Assembly: GCF_000758625.1 (NCBI RefSeq)
Contig: NZ_CP009283.1
Span: forward strand, 5,529,501 to 5,593,500
DNA: 64,000 nucleotides
From: Paenibacillus sp. FSL R7-0273
Lineage (GTDB): Bacteria; Bacillota; Bacilli; Paenibacillales; Paenibacillaceae
Reading direction: 5' to 3'
Shown: positions 36,692-46,160 of the stretch, piece by piece
Layout of the letters: every line of letters starts with the position of its first letter
Numbering within the stretch: the stretch's first letter is position 1
The notes under the pieces: model-generated
The model's database searches: none
What the model was told of the DNA's origin: nothing
The model's input: the letters and a program-made list of their open reading frames with translations, nothing else
Translations under genes and position numbers: made by a program

Positions 36692-37519
36692 TCAGAAAAT
36701 ACTGTAAAACCTCGATCCGTCATAAAACGTAACAATCAGCGTTGCCGCAGCTAGAGCAACCAGCAGCCCCATAGCGATATAGTCGCTCCGGCTAAACGGC
36801 CTGCCTGTATACCAGGTCCGCTTCCTGCCGCTGCCGAAGCCGCGCAGCTCCATTGCGGTGCTGATCTTTTCAATCCGCTCAATGCTGGAGAGAATCAGCG
36901 GCAGCAGGATTGACACGATATTCTTCAGGCGCTGTGACAGCTTCTCCTTGCGGGACAGATCGATCCCCCTGGCCTGTGCAGAGAACGAAATGTTCTCGTA
37001 ATCCCGCTGGATGTCGGGAATGTAGCGCAGTGCGAGGGATACCGAATACGCTATTTTATAGTTAACACCGATCCGGTTCAATGATGCCGCGAACTCACTC
37101 GGATCTGTCGCCAGCAGGAACAGCAGTGCCATCGGAATAACCACAGCGTATTTCAGCGCAATGTTAAGCTGGTAGAACAGCTGCTCCGCCGTAACGGTGT
37201 AACGCCCGGCCAGATGGAACAAATCATGGCGTGTGCCGTAAATCCGCGTTCCCTCCAAAGGAGAGAACAGGAAGATCGCCAGTTGGTTGAGCAGGAAAAA
37301 GAACAATATAAAATACAGCACAAAGGCATAATCAGCAAATTTCACTTTTGAAATCCGGAAAATGGCAAGACTGAACAGCAGCATCACTATCAGGCATCTC
37401 GTATCATAAGTGATCATTGCCGACAGCGACCAGACGATGAAGCAGATCAGCTTGGCTGCTCCGCTCAGACGGTGCACCGGCGAATCCTGCCGGGTGAAGG
37501 TAAGCATCCTGGCTTTCAT
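36692..37519 (-). CDS. ECF transporter transmembrane subunit EcfT
   Basis: Membrane scaffold of an energy-coupling-factor vitamin transporter. The 275-aa protein has about five to six hydrophobic segments and the two coupling-helix motifs SAQARGID near residue 183 and AMELRGFG near 225, whose Ala-Arg-Gly type triplets dock on the two ATPases. ATG 37519 overlaps the stop of the ATPase gene (ATGA). It is the last gene of an S-A-T set and resembles YkoC. Confidence 0.92.
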   Translation of the reverse strand: MKARMLTFTRQDSPVHRLSGAAKLICFIVWSLSAMITYDTRCLIVMLLFSLAIFRISKVKFADYAFVLYFILFFFLLNQLAIFLFSPLEGTRIYGTRHDLFHLAGRYTVTAEQLFYQLNIALKYAVVIPMALLFLLATDPSEFAASLNRIGVNYKIAYSVSLALRYIPDIQRDYENISFSAQARGIDLSRKEKLSQRLKNIVSILLPLILSSIERIEKISTAMELRGFGSGRKRTWYTGRPFSRSDYIAMGLLVALAAATLIVTFYDGSRFYSIF

Positions 37520-39222
37520 CCGTTGCGCACCTCCCGGTCAAAGGCGATAAAGCTGCGCACAAGCTCTTCCGGCTTCCGCAGCCCTGCCCTCAGCGCGAGG
37601 GTATACAGCGAAGTTTCCCGCAGATTGGCCTGCTCTACTACAGACCGGTCCGTCAAAATCTGCTCCGGACGGTCATCCGCCAGCTTCTTCCCCTCCGCCA
37701 GCACAACCGTCCGCTGGGCATACTCCAGCATCAGATGCATGTCATGCGTAATCATAATGACCGTCATCCCCCGGCTGCCAAGGCCCTGCAGAAACTCCAT
37801 CATCTCATTATAATGCCGGTAGTCCTGGCCGGCGGTAGGCTCATCCAGAATGATAATTTCCGGCTCAAGCACCAGAATGGAGGCAATCGTCACCCGTTTT
37901 TTCTGCCCGTAGCTCAGCGCCGAGACGGGCCATTCGCGGAATGGATGCAGGCCGCAGATTTTCAGTACGTTATAGACACGTTCGCGGATCACTTCCTCCT
38001 GAATCCCCCGCAGCTTAAGACCAAAGGCAACCTCATCGTACAGCAGCGTCTTTGAAAGCATATGGTTCGGATTCTGCATCACAAAGCCGATGCGCTCCGC
38101 CCGCTCCCGGATTGAATCCCGGCCGATGTCCCGGCCGTTCAGCCGGATGCTGCCTGACGTCGGTTTATAGAAGCCGCAGATCAGCTTGGAGACGGTCGAC
38201 TTGCCGGCCCCGTTCCTGCCGGCGATGGCAAGCATTTCGCCCCGGTTAACGGTCAGCGACAGCCGGTGCAGAACCTCTGTCTTCTGGTCATAGCCGAAGG
38301 AGACCTCCTTAAGCTCAAGCAGCGGCTCAGCTTCCTTGTTCTCCGGCTGCTTCCCGCAGCTGTCTGTCCAGCGCTGCAGCGCCTCCGCCGTTCCCTCCAG
38401 CTCCAGAAGCTCCAGATGCTCAGGCCTCATCTCAGGCGTAATGCTTATTCCGGCATACCGGAGAGCCGTGAGATAGAGCGGCTCACGCAGACCTGCCTCG
38501 CCCAGCATTCTTGAGCTTAACAGCTCGGCAGGCGGCAGATCGGCAACAACGGCCCCGTCGTTCATAACGATTATCCGGTCAACCGCACGGTGCAGCACTT
38601 CCTCCAGCCGGTGTTCGATAATAATGGCCGTTTTGCCGGTTTCCTGCTGCAGCCGGTCAATCAGTTCAATTGTTCTTGTGCCGGTATAGGGGTCCAGGCT
38701 GGCCAGGGGCTCGTCAAACAGCAGGATCTCCACATTGCCGGCCAGCACTCCGGCCAGCATCGTCTTCTGCTTCTGTCCGCCGGAGAGCTCCTGCGGCGAT
38801 GCCTGCAGCAGCTCTCCGATACCGACAGCATGTGCCGCTGCCGTTACCCGCTCCTTCATTTCAGCGGATGGTACCGCCCCGTTCTCCAGCACAAACGCGA
38901 TATCCTCCCCTACCGTCAGTCCGACAAACTGCCCGTCCGGGTCCTGCAGCACCGTTCCTACCGCCTGTGACAGGGCGGCAATGCTCTGCTCCTTCGGGTC
39001 TTGCCCTGCAATGCGCAGACTGCCCTGCGACTCTCCCGGGTAATAGAAGGGAATCAGCCCGTTGATACAGTGGGCCAGCGTGCTCTTCCCGCAGCCGGAG
39101 GGGCCGACAATCAGCACCTTCTCCCCCTGCCTGATACTCAGGTTAATCCCGCGCAGCGTAGGCTCCTGCTGGGTGCGGTAAGTGAAGCTGAAATCTTTAA
39201 ACTCAATAACGGTATTATTCAT
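37516..39222 (-). CDS. ECF transporter ATPase, two fused ABC domains
   Basis: One 568-aa chain carries both ATPase sites of an ECF module. Domain 1: GPSGCGKST, signature LSGGQKQKTML, Walker B LLFDEPLASLD. Domain 2: GRNGAGKST, signature LSYGQKKRVTI, Walker B IILDEPTAGQD. Linker at about 225-300. Fused ATPases of this type, such as B. subtilis YkoD, go with thiamine-precursor or related vitamin importers. I favour ATG 39222 (MNNTVIEFKDFSFTY); ATG 39252 is possible. It couples to EcfT by a 4-nt overlap; a hairpin separates it from the S gene. Confidence 0.92.
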   Translation of the reverse strand: MNNTVIEFKDFSFTYRTQQEPTLRGINLSIRQGEKVLIVGPSGCGKSTLAHCINGLIPFYYPGESQGSLRIAGQDPKEQSIAALSQAVGTVLQDPDGQFVGLTVGEDIAFVLENGAVPSAEMKERVTAAAHAVGIGELLQASPQELSGGQKQKTMLAGVLAGNVEILLFDEPLASLDPYTGTRTIELIDRLQQETGKTAIIIEHRLEEVLHRAVDRIIVMNDGAVVADLPPAELLSSRMLGEAGLREPLYLTALRYAGISITPEMRPEHLELLELEGTAEALQRWTDSCGKQPENKEAEPLLELKEVSFGYDQKTEVLHRLSLTVNRGEMLAIAGRNGAGKSTVSKLICGFYKPTSGSIRLNGRDIGRDSIRERAERIGFVMQNPNHMLSKTLLYDEVAFGLKLRGIQEEVIRERVYNVLKICGLHPFREWPVSALSYGQKKRVTIASILVLEPEIIILDEPTAGQDYRHYNEMMEFLQGLGSRGMTVIMITHDMHLMLEYAQRTVVLAEGKKLADDRPEQILTDRSVVEQANLRETSLYTLALRAGLRKPEELVRSFIAFDREVRNG

Positions 39223-39282
39223 ATCTGTAATCTTCCTCTTCAGCTGATTCATGTACGCCTGCTACTGTCCCCTCTTATTTCA

Positions 39283-39315
39283 ACAGAAAAGCCGGTGATT
39301 GTCACCGGCTTTCTG
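39283..39315 (-). terminator. Hairpin between S and ATPase genes
   Basis: AAAGCCGGTGA pairs with TCACCGGCTTT around a 3-nt loop, followed by TTCTGTTG on the minus strand. It probably gives partial termination, lowering ATPase and EcfT relative to the S component. Confidence 0.6.
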
Positions 39316-39327
39316 TCAGCTCTTCTA

Positions 39328-39888
39328 TTAGCTAAGCTTGCGCAGGCTGCCCTGCTTGGTCCGTGTCTTGGCATATGCCGCTGCCAGCAGTGTACCGATA
39401 ACCGCAACCGTAACGATATTTGCCGCTCCTGCGGCCAGTCCCTGCGTATATACCTTATTCGCCGGCTCAGCGTAGATCAGAATATCCAGCGTCGGTGCAA
39501 CTGCGAACCAGGCGATGGCATTGGCAGCAATCTGGGCCAGGTTGAAGCGGATGATTTCTTTTTTGCCGAATATGCCGTCCTGGATGGAAATACCGGCAAC
39601 CAGCAGGCCGATAATCAATCCGACCAGACCCGAGGAGATCACCCAGCTGAACCAAGGCGAGCCGTAAAAAATAAAATCCTTCAGCGTATGCCCGATCAGT
39701 CCGATCAGCAGTCCGGCTACAGGACCAAACAGCAGCGAGAACACCGCAAGCAGCGCATAGGTAGTCTCAATGTTCGTATTCGGAATACCGGTAGGAATGG
39801 ACCCGAATCTTCCCAGAATTACAAACAAGGCCGAACCGATTCCCACCGCTACAATGGATCTGATTGATAAAATTTCTTTTTTCGCCAT
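39328..39888 (-). CDS. ECF transporter S component, UPF0397 / riboflavin-type family
   Basis: Substrate-binding membrane subunit of 186 aa with about five hydrophobic segments. It begins [20 protein letters not shown] and carries [20 protein letters not shown] and [20 protein letters not shown], typical of the UPF0397 group, often named ECF-type riboflavin transporter. The substrate is uncertain. ATG 39888 follows CAGGGAG by 9 nt; a frame up to 39984 runs into promoter sequence. Only about 100 bp lie upstream before the terminator of the preceding gene, too short for an FMN or TPP riboswitch. TATAAT at 39948-39943 may be its -10 box. Confidence 0.85.
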   Translation of the reverse strand: MAKKEILSIRSIVAVGIGSALFVILGRFGSIPTGIPNTNIETTYALLAVFSLLFGPVAGLLIGLIGHTLKDFIFYGSPWFSWVISSGLVGLIIGLLVAGISIQDGIFGKKEIIRFNLAQIAANAIAWFAVAPTLDILIYAEPANKVYTQGLAAGAANIVTVAVIGTLLAAAYAKTRTKQGSLRKLS

Positions 39889-39987
39889 CTGCTTCATCTC
39901 CCTGATAATTGGATTCGTACCGTAAGTTATGTATTTTTCAGAATTATACATCGGATTACTTGGTTTTACTATAGCTTTGAGCAAAAA

Positions 39988-40025
39988 AAATCTGCAAAGC
40001 GCTGTTACAGCCGCTCTGCAGATTT
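39988..40025 (-). terminator. Terminator of the Ig-like protein gene
   Basis: AAATCTGCA pairs with TGCAGATTT (extended by AGCG/CGCT) around a 10-nt loop, then a long T run on the minus strand. It lies 11 nt past the stop. Confidence 0.9.
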
Positions 40026-40035
40026 GCCGGATCCT

Positions 40036-42264
40036 TTATTTTACAGTAACCGATACCGTTACGGTCTTATTGTTCCATTTTCCTTTGATGGACGTTGTTC
40101 CTTTGCCCACCGCTGTAATCGTACCGGAAGCATTCACCTTCGCTACGGAAGGCTTGGAGCTTGTCCAGACTACGCTGCCGGTTACGACCGCTGTTTTGCC
40201 GGTATCATAAAGAGCTGTTACAACAACGCTCTGGGATGACCCGGCAGCAAGTGCCAGCTTGGTTTGGTTTACAGTCAGCTTAGTCAGCTTAGGTACAACG
40301 TTAACCTTCACGGTAGCTGCGATGCCCTGATAGGAACCGGTCATGGTTGCCGTACCTTCGGCTACAGCCTTAACGGTTGTTCCCTTCACGGTTGCCACAG
40401 CCGGGTTCGAGGACTCCCAGTTCATTGCACCGGAGAAGTTCGCAGACTTGCCGTTGGCAAAATATCCGGTTACCTTGATCGCCTTCGAGGCCTTAAGGTT
40501 CAGATCCACTGTAGCAGGCTCAACGACCAGCTTTACAACCTTCTGTTCAATAGTCACAGGAATGGTGATTGTTTTGTTGGAATAGGTTCCTTTGAGATTA
40601 GCCGAGCCTTTGGTCAGGCCTTTAATGACCTTTCCGTTTGCGGTCTGCCTGAGGACCGCATTGGTTCCGGTAACCTCCCAGGTAATGGTGCTTGTAACAT
40701 CAATCTCTTCGCCGTTCTCAAGCACAGCATTTACTGACGGCAGCGTCTGCTCTTCACCGATTACAAGACCCAGTGCATCCTCAGGTCCGATCAGCACCAG
40801 CACCTTGTTCTGTACGGTAACCTTCACTTCCACGGTTTTGGCACGGATCGGAGAAGCTGTTCCTGCAGGGACATTCCCTGCTTTGATTTTACCTGTAATA
40901 GTAACAGTACCAGCTTTAACACCGGCAAGCTTGCCGTCCTTAATTTCTGCTATTTCCTCATTGGCTGAGGTCCATTCGATTTCCTGGCTGAGGTCCAGCT
41001 TCGTGCCGTCCAGCTTCGTACCGCTAACCTTAGGCAGGCTGGCTGTATCCGCAGTATAGATTTCCAGCTCGGACTTGTCTACACTCAGCTCTGTAACTGT
41101 AGGCAGCACGGTCACCTTCAATGTTTTGCTGACTCCAAGGTTCTCCGCCTTAATAACCGCTGTACCAACCGCCTTGCCGCTAATAGTTGCAGCTGCAGCG
41201 TCCTTGGTTACAGTTGCCGCCAGCAGGTTGTCAGAAGTCCAGGTTGCATCGGAGGACTGGTTCTGCCTGGAGTTCACGGCATTTCTCATTTCCGCCTTTG
41301 CCTGCAGGCTCTCTCCCAGGAAAAGCGTCTGATCCTCAGAAGGAGACAACAGAATCGCCTCATAAGGAGCACGTACATATACATCTACAGACTTGGATAC
41401 ACCAAGGTATTTTGCCGTAATCACAGCTTTACCAGTACCCACCACTGTAATTGTACCCTTATCTACTGTAGCAACACCTTCATTGGAGCTTGTCCATTCC
41501 GCCAGGTCGGCAATATCCTTTTCCGGGCTATTTTCAGTAGCTTTGGTTGCAGCAGTCAATTCCAGCGGACTGTCGCCGACCAGCAGCTCAAGCTCCTTAA
41601 CAGCCACATTATCTTCTTTTAGAACAATGGCCGAATAAGGCAGCTCTACCTTGGCTTTAAAAGTAGCAGTCAAGCCTTTGAATTTGGCGGTAACCGTCGC
41701 TGTACCTTCGCCAACCAGGGTGATCTGGCCGTCTTCAATGGTCAGTACGCCCGTGTTGGAGCTGCTCCAGTCCGCATCATCCGAGACATCTTTAACCGAA
41801 GTGGCGGATTGGCCGCCTGTTGCTTTGGCTTTGACGAGCAGCGTTTCCTCACTGTCACCTAATTTATAATTACCGTCAGAGCTGCGCTCCAGAGTCATAT
41901 CCTTGAAGGGATGGGTTACAGACACCTCAAGGGTAGCTACCGCATTGAGATAAGTAGCTGTAATCATCGCCGTACCCGTATCGACCGGTGTCAGCAGGCC
42001 GTTGATTACTTTTACTGCATTTGTATTGGAAGATACCCAGGTTGAAGCTGCGGTAACATCCCTTTTGGAAGAAGCCCCTTCAATGTTGGCATAAACCTTA
42101 AGCTGTTTCGGGGTTTGTCCAACCGTAAGCTCCACTTTTGCCGAACTGTCAAAATCGATCGAGTTGGTATCGCCTGCAGCTGCAAAGACGTTTACCGGAA
42201 AAGCTGCGGCAGTTAGTAATATCATAATGAGGAGCATCTTTGTCATTTTCCTGTACACAGTCAT
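40036..42264 (-). CDS. Secreted protein of eight bacterial Ig-like (Big_2) domains
   Basis: A 742-aa secreted protein: signal peptide (about 1-30, ending VFAAAG), then eight repeats of about 80-90 aa. Each has the Big_2 signature around WTSSNEGVATVDKG and GTGKAVITAKYLG. No SLH, LPXTG or catalytic domain is visible, so it should be released or held non-covalently. The repeats are diverged; the last two (about 570-742) are the most regular. AAGGAGAG precedes ATG 42264. It forms a single-gene unit with its own terminator. Function unknown; Ig-like arrays usually serve adhesion or spacing. Confidence 0.88.
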   Translation of the reverse strand: MTVYRKMTKMLLIMILLTAAAFPVNVFAAAGDTNSIDFDSSAKVELTVGQTPKQLKVYANIEGASSKRDVTAASTWVSSNTNAVKVINGLLTPVDTGTAMITATYLNAVATLEVSVTHPFKDMTLERSSDGNYKLGDSEETLLVKAKATGGQSATSVKDVSDDADWSSSNTGVLTIEDGQITLVGEGTATVTAKFKGLTATFKAKVELPYSAIVLKEDNVAVKELELLVGDSPLELTAATKATENSPEKDIADLAEWTSSNEGVATVDKGTITVVGTGKAVITAKYLGVSKSVDVYVRAPYEAILLSPSEDQTLFLGESLQAKAEMRNAVNSRQNQSSDATWTSDNLLAATVTKDAAAATISGKAVGTAVIKAENLGVSKTLKVTVLPTVTELSVDKSELEIYTADTASLPKVSGTKLDGTKLDLSQEIEWTSANEEIAEIKDGKLAGVKAGTVTITGKIKAGNVPAGTASPIRAKTVEVKVTVQNKVLVLIGPEDALGLVIGEEQTLPSVNAVLENGEEIDVTSTITWEVTGTNAVLRQTANGKVIKGLTKGSANLKGTYSNKTITIPVTIEQKVVKLVVEPATVDLNLKASKAIKVTGYFANGKSANFSGAMNWESSNPAVATVKGTTVKAVAEGTATMTGSYQGIAATVKVNVVPKLTKLTVNQTKLALAAGSSQSVVVTALYDTGKTAVVTGSVVWTSSKPSVAKVNASGTITAVGKGTTSIKGKWNNKTVTVSVTVK

Positions 42265-42405
42265 CTGTTCTCTCCTTAGGCAGTAAGATTATCGGTGGTC
42301 ATTACCACACTCTTCCACTATATCGACAATTACGCCTGAAGTGTTTACCCCATTCTCTGTTAATTTTCAGTTCCCGGCGAATTCAGGACTTTATAACTAT
42401 ATAGC

Positions 42406-42843
42406 TTATCCGGCAGAAAATTCTCCCAGCATCGACATCGCCTTTTGCAGAATAGGCACATTATTCGCATACAGCCTGCTCTTTCCCCGCTCCCAGGCAG
42501 CGTCCGCACCATGCCATTCAACCGCGTTGATCTCCTCAGCCTGCGCTTTGGTGATCCCGCCTACCGCCTCCACTAGAAAGTAATGGACCTCTTTATCCAC
42601 TGTTCCATAGGTACGGTGCTCATACGTATATTTTATAATATCAATCGGGGCTCTGATCATGCCGACAGCGCCGGTCTCCTCACGGATTTCCCGCAGAGCG
42701 GTCTCCTCGACCGTCTCCCCTTCCTCCATCTTGCCCTTGGGCAGCGCCACCCTGCCGTAACGGTCCACGATCAGCTGTATCTCCAGACCCGCGCTGCCCC
42801 GCCGGTACACCACGCCGCCTGCCGATATTTGCTTATGCGCCAT
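42406..42843 (-). CDS. Nudix hydrolase
   Basis: A 145-aa Nudix protein. The Nudix box spans about residues 40-62: GETVEETALREIREETGAVG preceded by LPKGKMEE, matching Gx5Ex7REUxEExGU. These enzymes cleave nucleoside diphosphates linked to other groups; the PKGK and KYTY patterns suggest the Ap4A/nucleotide group, but the substrate is open. ATG 42843 follows AAGGAGCTGTC. It is separated from mtaB by 423 bp containing repeats. Confidence 0.88.
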   Translation of the reverse strand: MAHKQISAGGVVYRRGSAGLEIQLIVDRYGRVALPKGKMEEGETVEETALREIREETGAVGMIRAPIDIIKYTYEHRTYGTVDKEVHYFLVEAVGGITKAQAEEINAVEWHGADAAWERGKSRLYANNVPILQKAMSMLGEFSAG

Positions 42844-42933
42844 GTTGACAGCTCCTTAACGTTATTGGAATTATAGGACCGAGCCTGTTAAAACAAGCTG
42901 GAGCATTCCTGTAAAATCGCTCAGTCCTCTTAA

Positions 42934-43070
42934 CTAACTGCACTTCATACAGCTAAAATGCCGCATATGCACTAGTTTGGGATAATCGGGACAAATTTAG
43001 TTGTACAAACTGCAGTTATGAGCGGAATGTTCCTGATTTGGCTGATTTTAGTTGCAAGGAATGCAGCTAT
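42934..43070. repeat. Phased 24-bp motif cluster 3 (three sites)
   Basis: Sites start near 42934 (inverted: CTAACTGCA-6 nt-ACAGCTAAA), 42995 (TTTAGTTGTACAAACTGCAG) and 43046 (TTTAGTTGCAAGGAATGCAG). Steps are 61 and 51 bp, again the pattern of clusters 1 and 2. Confidence 0.78.
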
Positions 43071-43200
43071 TCGGCCGTTTCAAAATCCGCCCTTGCTCAC
43101 TCCTTACCCTTTTTTCCGGGCTTCAAGCGCAGCACTCTGCTGCATGCCCCCTCACAATTATGTACCTCTAGCTTCGTGCGTACCGTCACCCCGCCTAAAC

Positions 43201-43245
43201 AGCAACAAGGACTTCACCTCCGGATGGGAAATGAAATCCTTGCTT
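43201..43245 (-). terminator. Possible terminator of mtaB
   Basis: On the minus strand AAGCAAGGA-TT-TCA pairs with TGA-AG-TCCTTGTT around a 14-nt loop, 21 nt past the stop. The T-run is poor. Confidence 0.4.
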
Positions 43246-43266
43246 GGAATACTATAATAGGACGAA

Positions 43267-44616
43267 CTACGCCAGTTCTGCAGTCTGGCGCAGTCCTGTC
43301 CGGCTGACACCAACCAGCTCACCCTTGCATTCGTTGATGCCTGCTTCAGTAATCTTCACCTGGCAGAGCTCGCCTTGCAGCGAATCGTCGCCGCCGAAGA
43401 ACACCTGCAGGTAGTTGTCGCTGAAGCCGTGCTGGATGCTGCGCCCCGGCGCATCCTTGGCTGAGCGCTCGGCGATGACCGAGACGGTCTTGCCGACGAA
43501 CTTGCGGGCGTAGTCAAGCTGCATCTCCTCGGAGAGATCAATCAGCTGCTGTACGCGGGCGTTCTTGATCTCCTCGTCGATCTGGTTAAGCATCCGCGCA
43601 GCTGGAGTACCCGTCCGCTTGGAGTATGGGAATACATGCATTTCGGAGTAATTCACAGCCTTCATGAAGTCATATCCGGCGCGGAACATTTCGTCCGTCT
43701 CGCCCGGGAAGCCGACGATAACGTCCGTAGTGATGCCTACGTCCGGCATCGCCTGGCGAATCAGCTGCATCTTGGCATAATACTCTTCCGTAGTGTATTT
43801 ACGGCGCATCGTCTTGAGCACCTCGTTATGGCCGGCCTGCAGCGGAATATGCAGATGACGGCACATTTTGGTGCTGCGGTTCAGCACCTCCAGCAGCTTC
43901 TCATCAATCTGGCTGGCTTCAATCGAGCTGATGCGTACGCGCTCCAGCCCGTCCACCTTGTCCAGCTCCCAGAGCAGGTCAGCAAGCCGGTAGTTGTCCA
44001 GATCATCGCCGTAGCCGCCGGTGTGAATACCGGTCAGCACAAACTCCTTGTACCCGGCCTCAACCAGCTGATGGGCCTGGGCCACGATCGATTTCGGATC
44101 ACGGCTGCGCGACAGCCCGCGCGACCATGGAATGATGCAGAAGGTGCAGAAGTTGTTGCAGCCGTCCTGAATTTTCATGAACGCACGTGTCCGGTCAGCA
44201 AAGCCCGGCACATCCAGCTCTTCGAATTCACGGGTCTTCATGATGTTGCGCACGGCATTTACCGGCTGGCGCGACTCCTGAATGCTCTTAACGTGGGTCA
44301 TGATGTGCTCACGGTCCTGGTTGCCGATAACCAGATCAACGCCGGGAATATCCAGAATCTCGCCCGGTGAAGTCTGCGCATAGCAGCCCGTTACCGCGAC
44401 AATTGCTTCCGGGTTACGGCGTACTGCACGGCGGATCATCTGCCGGCTCTTTTTGTCACCTGTGTTCGTCACCGTACAGGTGTTGATCAGGTACACATCG
44501 GCATTCCCCTCGAAATCTACCTGCTCGTAGCCTTCATTTTTGAAAAGCTGCCAGATGGCTTCAGTGTCATAGAAATTAACCTTACAACCTAAAGTATAAA
44601 ATGCTACGGATGGCAT
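43267..44616 (-). CDS. mtaB: tRNA t6A37 methylthiotransferase MtaB
   Basis: Radical-SAM enzyme that converts t6A to ms2t6A at position 37 of tRNA. The UPF0004 N-terminal domain carries cluster cysteines in LGCKVNFYDTE, NTCTVTNTGD and TGCYAQ; the radical-SAM motif is CNNFCTFC near residues 153-160, followed by IIPWSRG; a C-terminal TRAM-like region closes the protein. Length 449 aa. GGGGGGAGC precedes ATG 44616. It starts 3 nt after rsmE, in the conserved prmA-rsmE-mtaB order. Confidence 0.95.
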   Translation of the reverse strand: MPSVAFYTLGCKVNFYDTEAIWQLFKNEGYEQVDFEGNADVYLINTCTVTNTGDKKSRQMIRRAVRRNPEAIVAVTGCYAQTSPGEILDIPGVDLVIGNQDREHIMTHVKSIQESRQPVNAVRNIMKTREFEELDVPGFADRTRAFMKIQDGCNNFCTFCIIPWSRGLSRSRDPKSIVAQAHQLVEAGYKEFVLTGIHTGGYGDDLDNYRLADLLWELDKVDGLERVRISSIEASQIDEKLLEVLNRSTKMCRHLHIPLQAGHNEVLKTMRRKYTTEEYYAKMQLIRQAMPDVGITTDVIVGFPGETDEMFRAGYDFMKAVNYSEMHVFPYSKRTGTPAARMLNQIDEEIKNARVQQLIDLSEEMQLDYARKFVGKTVSVIAERSAKDAPGRSIQHGFSDNYLQVFFGGDDSLQGELCQVKITEAGINECKGELVGVSRTGLRQTAELA

Positions 44617-44619
44617 TGC

Positions 44620-45384
44620 TCAAGCTCCCCCCATTTCTCCGGATTCATATAAAATACAGGCTGCAGCAACCATACCGGCTGTCTCACAGCGCAGAATTCG
44701 CCGTCCAAGCCCTACGGATACTGCCCCGGCAGCTTCTGCCGCCTGACATTCCTCCGGACTGAACCCGCCTTCCGGGCCGACCACCACCATCACTTTGCCC
44801 TGGGAATCCGGAGGTAATCCGGCAATCCAAGGTGCGGCGGCGCTGCGCAGCTGCAGGCCTTCTTCTTTTTCATAGCAGAAGTAGATGGCGTCATACCCGC
44901 TGAAGCTCTGAAGCAGCTGCTTCCAGCTAAGCGGAGAAAGAACGTCCGGAACAATATTGCGGTGTGCCTGCTCGGCAGCCTCCTTGCAGATCTTGCGCCA
45001 GCGTTCGAGCCGCTTGCCTTCCTTGCGTTCATCATACTGTACAATCGTGCGCTCTGAGTGGAAAGGCGCAAAGGCTACGGCACCGATCTCGGTGCATTTC
45101 TGGATCACCGTCTCCAGCTTGTCACCCTTTGGCAGACTCTGTGCCACCGTGATCTGTATGCGCGGCTCATGGGTCATTTCCAGCGCCTCAACAATATTCA
45201 CGACAATTTCGCCGATTTCAATGGAAGCAATCTCCGCCAGGGCCTCACGGGACACGCCGTCACTGACAATCAGCTTATCCCCGGCCTTGCCGCGCATCAC
45301 CTTGGCAATGTGGCGTGCGTCCTCGCCGCCGATGCTCACCTGCTCTGCGCCGAACTGCTCCGGGCTTACAAAATAACGCTGCAT
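44620..45384 (-). CDS. rsmE: 16S rRNA m3U1498 methyltransferase RsmE
   Basis: SPOUT-class methyltransferase of 254 aa. The N-terminal PUA-like part (MQRYFVSPEQ, DARHIAKVMRGKAGD) is followed by the knotted SAM domain with VVGPEGGFSPEE near residue 200 and LGRRILRCETAGMVAA near 226-241, the RsmE signature. GAGG lies upstream of ATG 45384. It is coupled to mtaB; 78 nt separate it from the protease gene that interrupts the usual prmA-rsmE adjacency. Confidence 0.96.
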   Translation of the reverse strand: MQRYFVSPEQFGAEQVSIGGEDARHIAKVMRGKAGDKLIVSDGVSREALAEIASIEIGEIVVNIVEALEMTHEPRIQITVAQSLPKGDKLETVIQKCTEIGAVAFAPFHSERTIVQYDERKEGKRLERWRKICKEAAEQAHRNIVPDVLSPLSWKQLLQSFSGYDAIYFCYEKEEGLQLRSAAAPWIAGLPPDSQGKVMVVVGPEGGFSPEECQAAEAAGAVSVGLGRRILRCETAGMVAAACILYESGEMGGA

Positions 45385-45462
45385 ATTTTAGCCTCATTCT
45401 ATTGATTTCTCATTAAAAAAACATATTCCATCATACAACGTTTGTCCGTCTGTGACCAGCCC

Positions 45463-46158
45463 TTATTGCAACCCGGAGTATCCGAACAGGCTGAGGAAAA
45501 AATTAATGAATTCGTTGGCAAATTGCAGTGCCCATACATTCAATGGTGTGATCGTATAAGCTCTCAATCCTGGAATAAAGATAATCAGCAGGAAAATAAA
45601 GACCGTCCACTGCTCATACTGCTGCAGCCTGCTGCGGACCGGGCGCGGAGCGATATCTTCCAGAATGCGGTAGCCGTCAAGCGGCGGCAGCGGAATCAGG
45701 TTAAACAGGAACAGGAAGAAGTTGAACGGGATGAACATCCCGAAGAACCAGTAAAAGGCTCTCAGCAGCTGCTCATTCTGAATGGAATCAACCACCCCGG
45801 TTCCAATCAGAGTAGAATAGATCAGCGCCCCGATAATCCCGAGCAGAAAATTGCTCAGCGGACCTGCAGCCGAAACAATAACGCCCATCAGCCGCGGACG
45901 GCTGAAGTTATCGCGGTTCACCGGAACCGGACGCGCCCAGCCGAAGCCGGCAATGAGCAGCAGGATGATCCCGAACAGGTCGAAATGAACGGCCGGGTTC
46001 AATGTCATGCGGCCCAGCAGCCTTGCTGTCGGATCGCCGAATTTGTTGGCAAAATAAGCGTGGGCAAATTCATGCACAGTAAAGGCGATGACGATTGTGA
46101 TCAGGAAAAACGGGAGCTGCTGCAAGGGATAAACTAATATGTCGTTCAGGAAATCCAT
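45463..46158 (-). CDS. Site-2-protease-family membrane zinc protease
   Basis: A 231-aa intramembrane metalloprotease of the short M50 (YwhC-like) type. The zinc motif HEFAH is in VHEFAHAYFANKFGDPTARLLGR near residue 28. A second zinc-site region, NLIPLPPLDGYRIL near 160, carries the NxxPxxPLDG pattern. Four to five hydrophobic segments. No PDZ domain. AGAGGTAG precedes ATG 46158, 2 nt after the prmA stop. Substrate unknown. Confidence 0.9.
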   Translation of the reverse strand: MDFLNDILVYPLQQLPFFLITIVIAFTVHEFAHAYFANKFGDPTARLLGRMTLNPAVHFDLFGIILLLIAGFGWARPVPVNRDNFSRPRLMGVIVSAAGPLSNFLLGIIGALIYSTLIGTGVVDSIQNEQLLRAFYWFFGMFIPFNFFLFLFNLIPLPPLDGYRILEDIAPRPVRSRLQQYEQWTVFIFLLIIFIPGLRAYTITPLNVWALQFANEFINFFLSLFGYSGLQ

Positions 46159-46160
46159 CT

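Larger units (their letters stand above)
42844..43266. other. Intergenic region with motif cluster 3
   Basis: No credible gene. It holds three copies of the phased 24-bp motif at 42934-43070 and a hairpin at 43201-43245 that may end mtaB. The part from 43075 to 43200 shows nothing I recognise. Confidence 0.6.

Noticed and set aside
39889..39990. FMN or TPP riboswitch before the ECF S gene
   Set aside because: Only about 100 bp are available and none of the conserved helices or core motifs are visible.
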